5,028 nucleotides of DNA from positions 1 through 5,028 of the forward strand of contig JANQHU010000144.1 in assembly GCA_028282485.1 (NCBI GenBank), in the 5' to 3' direction. The stretch's first letter is position 1. Every line of letters starts with the position of its first letter. A program made the translations under genes and the position numbers. The notes beneath the pieces were generated by a model, which did no database searches, was not told where the DNA came from, and saw only the letters and a program-made list of their open reading frames with translations. Positions 1 to 5,028 of the stretch are shown here, piece after piece. The DNA is from Bacillota bacterium. Lineage in GTDB: Bacteria > Bacillota > UBA4882 > UBA8346.

Positions 1-686
1 TAAGTGGAAACTAGATAAGGAAATTCCACCACAGTGTAGGCGACTCCCTGCACCAGGACTTCTTTGGTAGTCACTTTGCCCGCTTTGTGGACTGCAAAAG
101 AAGGCAGCTTGATCTTCGGATAATTAATATTATTCTCAACCTGGGTATCTTCTCGAATATACAGGTAGACTTTTAAAGGGATGGCCTCTTTGACATAAAA
201 ACGGGTGCTCTCAAGCTGTAATTTTAAAAAAAGTGGTGCTGGATTGGTATTGTTAGAGCTGTTGTTATCAGGAATATTGGTTGGTAATTTAGTAGAATTT
301 TTGGTTACCTGAAGTGTGACTACATTAGTAGTGCAGGTTTTTCCTCCGGCGGTTACTTGAAAAGGGCCTAACTGATATTGGCCTACTTGGTTGCCTGTTA
401 TCTGATAGGTATAAACACTTGAGGCCGAAAAACGTCCGTTGATGACATTAATGCGAGTAGAAGAACCTTGTTGGTAGAACTTTAATCCCGCCGGTTCTTC
501 AATTTGGGGGCGAGCATTATTAGCCCCTGTAACAGAGAGGGTTAATTGGGTAGTTTCACCCAGAGCTATTTCCTCGGGGGAGAGTACCAGCTTAGCTGTT
601 AAGGCTTGGCAATTATTTGTAAAACCAAGTAACAAAATAGTAGTGATTATTAACCAGCAGCTAATTTTGGGATGATAATATCTCAT
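1..686 (-). CDS. batD: BatD family protein, N-terminal part (runs off left edge)
   Basis: An open frame starts at ATG 686..684 and stays open for 228 codons to the window edge, so the C-terminus is missing. A good Shine-Dalgarno AAAGGAG lies 6 nt upstream, 18 nt after the batC stop. Residues about 10-27 form a hydrophobic signal peptide (WLIITTILLLGF) with a plausible type I cleavage site after CQA; there is no convincing lipobox. Residues about 31-127 match the first Ig-like beta domain of BatD: AKLVLSPEEIALGETTQLTL, then a glycine-rich strand pattern GQYQLGPFQVTAGGKT. An N/T/S/P-rich linker (about 130-150) follows. A second repeat of the domain then starts (FLKLQLESTRFYVKEAIPLK), echoing the family's 'pYvgEp' motif. 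BatD proteins are usually much longer and end in a TM helix, both beyond this window. Known for the family: a membrane-anchored periplasmic Bat component of unknown biochemical activity. Family assignment is firm; function is inferred from context. Confidence 0.87.
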   Translation of the reverse strand, partial: MRYYHPKISCWLIITTILLLGFTNNCQALTAKLVLSPEEIALGETTQLTLSVTGANNARPQIEEPAGLKFYQQGSSTRINVINGRFSASSVYTYQITGNQVGQYQLGPFQVTAGGKTCTTNVVTLQVTKNSTKLPTNIPDNNSSNNTNPAPLFLKLQLESTRFYVKEAIPLKVYLYIREDTQVENNINYPKIKLPSFAVHKAGKVTTKEVLVQGVAYTVVEFPYLVST

Positions 687-692
687 AAAATA

Positions 693-699
693 CTCCTTT
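693..699 (-). promoter_or_regulatory. Shine-Dalgarno site of batD
   Basis: On the minus strand AAAGGAG is followed by 6 nt and then ATG at 686..684. It is the strongest evidence for the batD start and sits in the 18-nt gap after the tandem TAA TAA that ends batC. Confidence 0.7.
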
Positions 700-704
700 A
701 CTTA

Positions 705-1589
705 TTACCAATCTTTGCCCGCGGTGGGTTCGTTGTTATTAGAATTAAGCAGGGGCCCTTGATAGAGTTCGTTATTGGCAGCATTTTGGAGTAGGGCTTC
801 GGCTTGAGCGCGTGTGAGCTCTTGCTTTTTTGCGGCCGCTTCTTTTTGGGGGCCGGTTGTGTTTTTTTGTTGTTGTTGATGCGCTTCTTTTTGGAGGTTA
901 TCAGTTTTTGAAGGTGACTGCTTGTTAGTATTTTGGTCGGATTTTTCTTGGCCACCTGATTTTTGCTGATTATTTTGCTTTGCTTTTTCTGGTGATTGCT
1001 TGGAATCGTTTTGGGATTCTTTTTTGGGCGACTCTTTTTCTTTTTGTTTTTGCTCAAGGTCTTTGAGTCTGAGCCGGGTAAGTTCATAATTGTATTTAGC
1101 CGCTATATCTGTAGGATCAGCGGTGATCGCCTTTTGATAACTGGCTAAAGCTTTCGTAAATAGATTTTTGCTAGCGACCTCCCCTTTGGTGGTGGAGTGA
1201 TGGGGGGTGGCTGTTTCTGGTTCAGTTGCTTGCTGAAAAAAGGTATTCCCCTGATGGTAATAAGTATGGTTAACTAATAAGGCTCTAGTTTCTGAAGAAT
1301 TTTTTTTGGTTTTCGCTAATAATTCAGTGGTTTGGGTCCAGTTTTTTACAGCCTCAGGGTAGTTTTTCGTTTGATAAAGACAGAGAGCGAAATTATGAGA
1401 AGCAAAGGGTGACTTTGGCAAGTCTTTAGTTAATTGGGCATACCGGGGTTTGGCCCCAATCAGGTCGCCCTGGGAGAATAACTGATTAGCCTGGTCTATT
1501 TGCCATTTTTCCCGAAAAGTAAACCACAGGGAAATTAGGATAATGCTTCCCAGGGTAATTCCAATAATTAGCTGGTATTTATTTTTCAC
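705..1589 (-). CDS. batC: BatC-type TPR protein, membrane-anchored, with low-complexity linker
   Basis: From the preferred GTG start the protein has 294 residues. Residues 5-25 are one N-terminal TM helix after MKNK, so the rest should be extracytoplasmic. TPR-like helices span about 30-175, including ANQLFSQGDLIGAKPRYAQL, the ASHNFALCLYQTKNYPEAVKN repeat and ALASYQKAITADPTDIAAKY. The NYEL just after them is typical where BatC TPRs end. An S/T/P/H-rich insert (about 121-138) interrupts the third repeat. Residues about 178-257 are a charged low-complexity linker of K, Q, E, N and S. The C-terminus carries LTRAQAEALLQNAANNE and ends in KDW, a tail typical of BatC/BatE proteins. Known for the family: TPR partner of the VWA proteins BatA/BatB. 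Start choice: GTG at 1589 has AAAGGTGG upstream and overlaps batB by 11 nt. A TTG at 1625 would add 12 residues but has no visible Shine-Dalgarno and a 47-nt overlap. The gene ends in tandem TAA TAA. Confidence 0.85.
   Translation of the reverse strand: MKNKYQLIIGITLGSIILISLWFTFREKWQIDQANQLFSQGDLIGAKPRYAQLTKDLPKSPFASHNFALCLYQTKNYPEAVKNWTQTTELLAKTKKNSSETRALLVNHTYYHQGNTFFQQATEPETATPHHSTTKGEVASKNLFTKALASYQKAITADPTDIAAKYNYELTRLRLKDLEQKQKEKESPKKESQNDSKQSPEKAKQNNQQKSGGQEKSDQNTNKQSPSKTDNLQKEAHQQQQKNTTGPQKEAAAKKQELTRAQAEALLQNAANNELYQGPLLNSNNNEPTAGKDW
819..1058 (-). other. Low-complexity K/Q/E/N/S-rich segment within batC
   Basis: This stretch encodes about 80 residues of nearly uninterrupted Lys, Gln, Glu, Asn, Ser and Asp, including a HQQQQK run. 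It joins the TPR domain to the conserved C-terminal helix. It is expected to be disordered and extracytoplasmic. The composition, not an exact DNA repeat, is the signal: no tandem unit is visible beyond short (CAA)n. Many BatC proteins have a charged linker here, so its presence is normal; its exact composition probably diverges fast. Confidence 0.6.
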
Positions 1590-2592
1590 GGGAATGTGAG
1601 GCCACCTTTCCGATAAATAATTCAAATATTATTAATAGCAAAGCTAAGAATAGAGGCCATTGAAAGCGGTTAATCTGTCTTTTTTGCCAGCGGCTTTTTA
1701 ATTCGGTTTTGGTTAACTGATTTAAATTGTTTTGGTATAGTTCCTCCAAACCAAGGGAAGGGCCGGCAGCACGGCGATATAATCCTTTTCCGGAGTCGGC
1801 AATCTTCTTTAAAACTGCTTCATTTAAGGCAGTCTTTACCACGTTGCCGGCGGAATCTTTCAAGTAAGAAAGACCACCATGGGTGTTTTTGAAAGCAATT
1901 AATTCTCCTTCCGGGCTACCTATCCCAATGGGATAGATATGAATCCCGTTTTTTGCGGCTTCGGTAGCGGCCACCACCGGATCACCTTCATGATTCTCGC
2001 CATCAGTAATCAGAATCAAAATTTTATTATCCGACTCTCCGGAGTCAAAAGCCTTAGTAGCGGTAGTAATCGCTGCGGCAATGGCGGTTCCCCCGCGGGG
2101 GATACTCTGGTTGTTTAAAGCATTTAAGGAAATATTAAAAGCATTATAATCAAAAGTAAGGGGGCATTGCAAAAAGCTGGTCCCGGCAAAAGCGACTAAA
2201 CCCACTTTATCCCCCTGGAGGTTTTGGACCAGATCTTTAATGGCTAATTTGGCCCGTTGGAAACGAGTTGGTTTAATATCAGTAGCCAGCATACTTTTGG
2301 AAGTATCCAGGGCAAAGACTATTTCTAAACCTTGTTGTTTGACTTCTTGCCAAGCATGCCCCCAGAGTGGTCCGCTTAAGGCCCAAATTATGAAGGTCAT
2401 ACTGATTAAGCGCAGTAAAAAACGAAAGAAGTTCAGTTTGGCCCCTTTTAGGCTAGTTAGCTGCGGCAATAAATTAGCCTCGGCAAAGATCTGCAGATCT
2501 TGGTGGCGCTTTAATTTAAAATGATAATATAAACCACTGATGATTAATGGTAATATTAATAAAAAAAGGAGATTAGGATTAGCGAAACTCAT
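1579..2592 (-). CDS. batB: BatB-type von Willebrand factor A membrane protein
   Basis: A 337-residue protein with the usual Bat VWA layout. TM helices lie at about 7-23 and 55-77 (N-terminal aerotolerance-regulator-type region), the VWA domain at about 88-275, and a C-terminal TM helix at 311-327. The MIDAS metal site is complete: D96, S98 and S100 in FALDTSKS, T169 in PRGGTAIAA, and D197 in LITDGENHEG. The 24-54 loop and the C-terminal tail are rich in Lys/Arg, which by the positive-inside rule places the VWA domain on the outer face of the inner membrane. The start ATG overlaps the batA stop as ATGA, with GGAGG 5 nt upstream, so translation is probably coupled. I call it BatB rather than a second BatA from its position between BatA and the TPR gene and from the HEGDP...A motif region with the following IGIGSPEG strand. 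Known for the family: Bat component with metal-dependent protein binding; the ligand is unknown. Confidence 0.9.
   Translation of the reverse strand: MSFANPNLLFLLILPLIISGLYYHFKLKRHQDLQIFAEANLLPQLTSLKGAKLNFFRFLLRLISMTFIIWALSGPLWGHAWQEVKQQGLEIVFALDTSKSMLATDIKPTRFQRAKLAIKDLVQNLQGDKVGLVAFAGTSFLQCPLTFDYNAFNISLNALNNQSIPRGGTAIAAAITTATKAFDSGESDNKILILITDGENHEGDPVVAATEAAKNGIHIYPIGIGSPEGELIAFKNTHGGLSYLKDSAGNVVKTALNEAVLKKIADSGKGLYRRAAGPSLGLEELYQNNLNQLTKTELKSRWQKRQINRFQWPLFLALLLIIFELFIGKVASHSREK
1602..1609 (-). promoter_or_regulatory. Probable Shine-Dalgarno site deciding the batC start
   Basis: AAAGGTGG on the minus strand lies inside the 3' end of batB, 12 nt upstream of GTG 1589..1587. The spacing is somewhat long and the match imperfect. 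By contrast, the region before the alternative TTG at 1625 (CTATTAATAATAT) has no purine-rich site, so this element favours the shorter BatC. Confidence 0.45.
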
Positions 2593-3587
2593 GGTAGCCT
2601 CCGTAAGACTGTATGGCTTAAGAGAAATTCCAAGATTAATAAAAGCAAAGCACCGCTTAAAAAGTAAGGGTAGAGCTCGTGATAATCCCGGTAATCAGGC
2701 ATTTTAATCTGGGTTTTTTCCATTTTATCAATGCGGTTAAAGACCGCTTTGAGAGTTTTGGTATTGGTGGCCAAAAAAAACTGGCCGTTGGTTTTTTGGG
2801 AGACTTCTTTTAATAAAGCTTCATCTAAATCAAAGGTGGAATATTGATAAGACTTCTGGCCAAAACTATCCAGCACCGGATAAGGAACCGGGCCTTTTGA
2901 GCCAGCCCCGATGGTGTGAACGATGATTTGTAAACTACTTGCCACTTCAGCAGCAGTAGCCGGAGGGGTAGCTCCGGTGTTATTATTACCATCAGTCAAG
3001 AGAATGATCACCTTGCTTTTCCCAGAGGAATCTTTGAGACGGTTCACCGCGGTCATTAAGGCGGAGCCCACCCCAGTTCCGTCTTCGATCATGCCAGGAT
3101 AGGCTTCATCTAACCGTTTTTGGCACCATTCATGATCCCAGGTGAGGGGCGAGAGAATATAAGGCCGACCGGCAAAGATTACTATGCCAATCCGATCCTG
3201 TGGCCGTTTTTGAATGAAATCGCCGGCTACTTCTCGAACTATCTGGAACCGATTAACTCTTTGGCCTTGATCAATAAAGTCTTCGGCTAACATACTAGTA
3301 GAGACGTCCAAGGCAAGAATAATGTCAATTCCTTGGCGGTGAATCATGGTTTGTTTTACGCCTACCTGGGGCCGGGCGAGAGCAGTTATTAATAAAATTA
3401 CTGCTAAAATTTGCAGCCAAGGTAACAGGGCCTCGCCTTTGGCGCGCCAGGATTTTGGTGGTTTCAGCAACAGGCTGATACTAGAATAAAGCAAGCTCCC
3501 CCGGGAGTTGCCAGATGGTTTCTTGATAAAAAATAGCGGTAGTAACAAAAAAAGTAACCAAAAGTACTGTGGGTTATGAAAAATCAT
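2589..3587 (-). CDS. batA: BatA-type von Willebrand factor A membrane protein
   Basis: A 332-residue VWA protein. The N-terminus MIFHNPQYFWLLFLLLPL is typical of BatA, with TM helices at about 7-20 and 55-72. The VWA domain covers about 85-285 and a C-terminal TM helix 308-325. The MIDAS residues are all present: D94, S96 and S98 in LALDVSTSM, T171 in EDGTGVGSAL, and D199 in LLTDGNNNTG. The RFQIVREVAGDFI and DRIGIVIFAG segments are characteristic family blocks. Basic residues in the 22-54 loop and the RRLP tail predict that the VWA domain faces outward. The start is ATG with AAGGAG 8 nt upstream; the stop overlaps the batB start. Known for the family: BatA and BatB are paralogous partners thought to assemble with the TPR protein BatC. 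It differs from BatB in sequence and in the longer post-MIDAS region with VPYPVLDSFGQKSY, so the pair is an old paralogy, not a recent tandem duplication. Confidence 0.93.
   Translation of the reverse strand: MIFHNPQYFWLLFLLLPLFFIKKPSGNSRGSLLYSSISLLLKPPKSWRAKGEALLPWLQILAVILLITALARPQVGVKQTMIHRQGIDIILALDVSTSMLAEDFIDQGQRVNRFQIVREVAGDFIQKRPQDRIGIVIFAGRPYILSPLTWDHEWCQKRLDEAYPGMIEDGTGVGSALMTAVNRLKDSSGKSKVIILLTDGNNNTGATPPATAAEVASSLQIIVHTIGAGSKGPVPYPVLDSFGQKSYQYSTFDLDEALLKEVSQKTNGQFFLATNTKTLKAVFNRIDKMEKTQIKMPDYRDYHELYPYFLSGALLLLILEFLLSHTVLRRLP
2598..2602 (-). promoter_or_regulatory. Shine-Dalgarno site of batB, inside the end of batA
   Basis: GGAGG lies 5 nt before the batB ATG and encodes part of the last residues of BatA (RRLP). 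With the ATGA start/stop overlap, this is a classic arrangement for reinitiation, tying BatA and BatB synthesis together. Confidence 0.65.
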
Positions 3588-3595
3588 CTTTTTTG

Positions 3596-3601
3596 CTCCT
3601 T
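3596..3601 (-). promoter_or_regulatory. Shine-Dalgarno site of batA overlapping the upstream stop codon
   Basis: AAGGAG shares its first two bases with the TAA stop (3602..3600) of the preceding gene and is 8 nt from the batA ATG. It is also the right half of the 12-bp palindrome CTCCTTAAGGAG (3596-3607). A ribosome terminating on the upstream gene would sit directly on this site. Confidence 0.65.
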
Positions 3602-4679
3602 AAGGAGAGGATTTTTGATCGCTGTGATTATTTTGATTATTATTTGGAGCTGGTTCCTCTTTAGTGAGATCAATGATGTCTTCAATTAGTTGAAAATCCT
3701 GCTCAGCTTGCAACGGGCCAGGCATATGTTTGGCGAATTTCACTAGGTCTGCCATTTCCGAAAAACCTTGCAGAGAATGTTTGACCTTGGTTGATAAAGA
3801 GTTGTTTTGGAGCAAGTGAGCCAAAAACTCGGGAGTAGTCATTTCTAAGGCCCGAATGTGAAAGCGATTTTCTAGATATTCGCGGATGCAGTCACTTAAA
3901 TCACGGTAATACTGAAGATAATGGCCTTTTGCTAAATATTTTTGCCCCTTAATTTTGTCTAGTTTTTGTAAGGCTACCAGATGGGCGGGTTCTTTAGCAG
4001 CTACGTTAATTTCGAAAGGCTCTAAAATTTTTTTAGCTTTATTAAACAGGGCTACTTTAGGTAAAATAAAAATAATTAAGCAAATGATCAGCGTTAGCAG
4101 AATGCCAATTATCAAATATTTCCACTGAGGTGGTAAGGGTAGGGGCTTTTTGGCCCCTTTGATTTGTAAAGCCAAAAGTTCCTCAGAGGAAAGATTTGGT
4201 GGCAACACCGATTTAATTTTAATTTTTAATGGAGCGATAGAATATTTTTTTTCGGTTCCGGCAGCGGTTTGGTAATGAATGGTTAAGTCGCTTATTTCGT
4301 GTTCCCCAACCTCCAGGGAGGTTAAAGTATAATGGATCTGCCGCAAGTTACCACCGCGTCGTCTTTCTTCTAAGGGAAGGCCAGTACGCTTTATTTCTAA
4401 AGAACCAAGATTTCCTGTTGTAAGTTTAGGCATTTGATAAGATATTCCATGGCGACTTTCAATTTCTAAAGTAAGCTGAATTAAGTCCCCAATCTGAAAA
4501 GGAGCTTCTTTTTCTAAAACCAGTCGTCCGGCAATCGGCTCTTCTTTAGCTATAGATAAGGGCGGTGGAAAGAGATAGTGGTGGCTCCACCAAGCTAAAC
4601 TAAAGAAAAGGAGTAACCCGAAAGTTATCCCTAATATTTGGCAAACTTTTTTCATCAATTTTGGGGGAAACCAGGCCAT
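3600..4679 (-). CDS. Two-TM Bat-operon protein, DUF4381-like/BatG-like
   Basis: A 359-residue protein with TM helices at about 13-33 and 188-207. Between them (about 45-158) is an all-beta, Ig-like extracytoplasmic domain, with FQIGDLIQLTLEIESRHGI followed by GEHEISDLTIHYQTAAG. The cytoplasmic part (about 228-340) is helical and has the pattern found in this Bat-operon position: PAHLVALQKLDKIK, then YYRDLSDCIREYLENRFHIR, then ALEMTTPEFLAHLL, then ADLVKFAKHMPG. The tail after 345 is a short N/Q/S-rich disordered end. Proteins of this kind commonly sit between the DUF58 and batA genes; their function is unknown. The topology suggests they link cytoplasmic MoxR/DUF58 to the outward-facing VWA proteins (inference). 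The start ATG has AAGGAGAG 10 nt upstream, 20 nt after the DUF58 stop. The in-frame Met9 is a weaker alternative with no Shine-Dalgarno. The gene ends 12 nt before batA. Confidence 0.8.
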   Translation of the reverse strand: MAWFPPKLMKKVCQILGITFGLLLFFSLAWWSHHYLFPPPLSIAKEEPIAGRLVLEKEAPFQIGDLIQLTLEIESRHGISYQMPKLTTGNLGSLEIKRTGLPLEERRRGGNLRQIHYTLTSLEVGEHEISDLTIHYQTAAGTEKKYSIAPLKIKIKSVLPPNLSSEELLALQIKGAKKPLPLPPQWKYLIIGILLTLIICLIIFILPKVALFNKAKKILEPFEINVAAKEPAHLVALQKLDKIKGQKYLAKGHYLQYYRDLSDCIREYLENRFHIRALEMTTPEFLAHLLQNNSLSTKVKHSLQGFSEMADLVKFAKHMPGPLQAEQDFQLIEDIIDLTKEEPAPNNNQNNHSDQKSSP

Positions 4680-4689
4680 AAGTTAACAA

Positions 4690-4697
4690 CTCTCCTT
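4690..4697 (-). promoter_or_regulatory. Shine-Dalgarno site of the DUF4381-like gene
   Basis: AAGGAGAG sits in the 20-nt gap after the DUF58 stop, 10 nt before ATG 4679..4677. The spacing is slightly long but the match is strong, supporting this start over the in-frame Met at residue 9. Confidence 0.6.
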
Positions 4698-4699
4698 AA

Positions 4700-5028
4700 T
4701 TAACGTAACCGACTTTCTCGTTCTAAAAAAAACTTTTGTAAAGGTTCGAGATACGAACTTCCCGTTTGGAGGCGAATGTAATCAATTTGGTTACTCTGAA
4801 ACTCTTTGGTTAGTGCTGCCTTTTGATGTTTAGAGCATGGGGAGAAATTTTTTTGAAATTGGGGCTGGCTCGTATCTAACAGTAAAGTTTCCCCTGTTTC
4901 ACAATCTTCAAATTCTATTAATCCTAACGGCGGTATTTGCCATTCCCGTTCGTCTTCAATGCCAATAGCAATAATATCATGCCGCTTGGCCGTATTTTTC
5001 AGGGGTTTTAGAAAAGTATCATCTAAAA
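4700..5028 (-). CDS. DUF58 family protein, C-terminal 108 residues (cut by right edge)
   Basis: An open frame enters at the right edge (first full codon at 5026) and ends at TAA 4702..4700. Its 108 residues match the C-terminal third of DUF58 proteins. AKRHDIIAIGIEDEREWQIP corresponds to the family's conserved 'RHDviai.v.D..E..lP' block. It is followed by LGLIEFEDCETGETLLLDTS, the diagnostic 'G.....D.ETGe....DT' pattern, and then IDYIRLQTGSSYLEPLQKFF, the usual 'd...l.T...y...L..fF' ending. Full-length members are about 290 residues, so roughly the first 180 lie outside, including any N-terminal part. DUF58 proteins have a degenerate VWA-like fold, and their genes typically follow a moxR AAA+ ATPase gene. 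Molecular function is unknown; a cytoplasmic adaptor role between MoxR and the membrane Bat proteins is a reasonable inference. The stop is 20 nt upstream of the next gene, so it is in the same operon. Confidence 0.9.
   Translation of the reverse strand, partial: LDDTFLKPLKNTAKRHDIIAIGIEDEREWQIPPLGLIEFEDCETGETLLLDTSQPQFQKNFSPCSKHQKAALTKEFQSNQIDYIRLQTGSSYLEPLQKFFLERESRLR

Noticed and set aside
835..1060. Possible tandem DNA repeat or phase-variable tract in batC
   Set aside because: The signal is amino-acid composition only. Short CAA/CAG runs are interrupted and no homopolymer or unit repeat is long enough to suggest slippage-driven phase variation.
698..1087. Minus-strand 129-codon open frame rich in K, N, S and P
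   Set aside because: It is a shifted-frame shadow of the A-rich low-complexity part of batC. It has no Shine-Dalgarno or recognisable domain, and the batC frame there ends in the conserved KDW tail.
2240..2524. Plus-strand 94-codon open frame
   Set aside because: It lies wholly antisense to the N-terminal and MIDAS-encoding part of batB, which is strongly conserved. The translation shows no domain, signal or ribosome site.
4683..4706. GTTAA / TTAAC inverted repeat flanking the Shine-Dalgarno of the DUF4381-like gene, as a possible regulatory hairpin or operator
   Set aside because: Only about 5 A/T-rich pairs with the Shine-Dalgarno in the loop. It is too weak to form a stable structure and is likely by chance in an AT-rich gap.
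1..5028. CRISPR, tRNA/rRNA, insertion sequence, toxin-antitoxin or defence system
   Set aside because: Almost every base is accounted for by six conserved same-strand genes. There are no direct-repeat arrays, terminal inverted repeats, transposase or nuclease motifs, and no non-coding gap above about 20 nt.

Overview
The window is one uninterrupted minus-strand gene cluster of the Bat ("Bacteroides aerotolerance") / MoxR-associated von Willebrand A type. Read in the direction of transcription, from high to low coordinates, it holds six genes. They are the C-terminal end of a DUF58 protein (cut by the right edge), a two-TM protein of the DUF4381-like/BatG-like type, BatA (VWA), BatB (VWA), BatC (TPR), and the N-terminal two-domain part of BatD (cut by the left edge). 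Both truncated genes were recovered by hand translation.

The genes are packed tightly. The junctions are 20 nt, 12 nt, a 4-nt ATGA overlap, an 11-nt overlap (47 nt if the upstream TTG start is used) and 18 nt. Most starts have a recognisable Shine-Dalgarno sequence. No promoter, terminator, RNA gene, mobile element or CRISPR is visible, and no non-coding stretch exceeds about 20 nt. The operon therefore starts beyond position 5028 (a moxR AAA+ ATPase gene is the expected neighbour) and continues left of position 1.

How the parts fit together (inference from topology and family knowledge): DUF58 and the C-terminal domain of the DUF4381-like protein would face the cytoplasm, where a MoxR ATPase would act. 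The two VWA domains (both with complete MIDAS metal-site residues), the TPR domain of BatC, the Ig-like domains of BatD and the extracytoplasmic domain of the DUF4381-like protein would all lie on the outer face of the inner membrane. This suggests one envelope complex energised or remodelled from the cytoplasm. Its biochemical role is not established in general. The name comes from an aerotolerance phenotype in Bacteroides fragilis, and links to stress resistance and envelope integrity have been proposed.

Organism: moderately AT-rich, with standard code and SD-led translation. The signal-peptide BatD and the full BatABCD set point to a diderm (Gram-negative-type) bacterium such as Bacteroidota, Spirochaetota, Bdellovibrionota, Desulfobacterota or one of several uncultured phyla. 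The sequence alone does not let me choose. This is a known but poorly understood system rather than a previously undescribed one.
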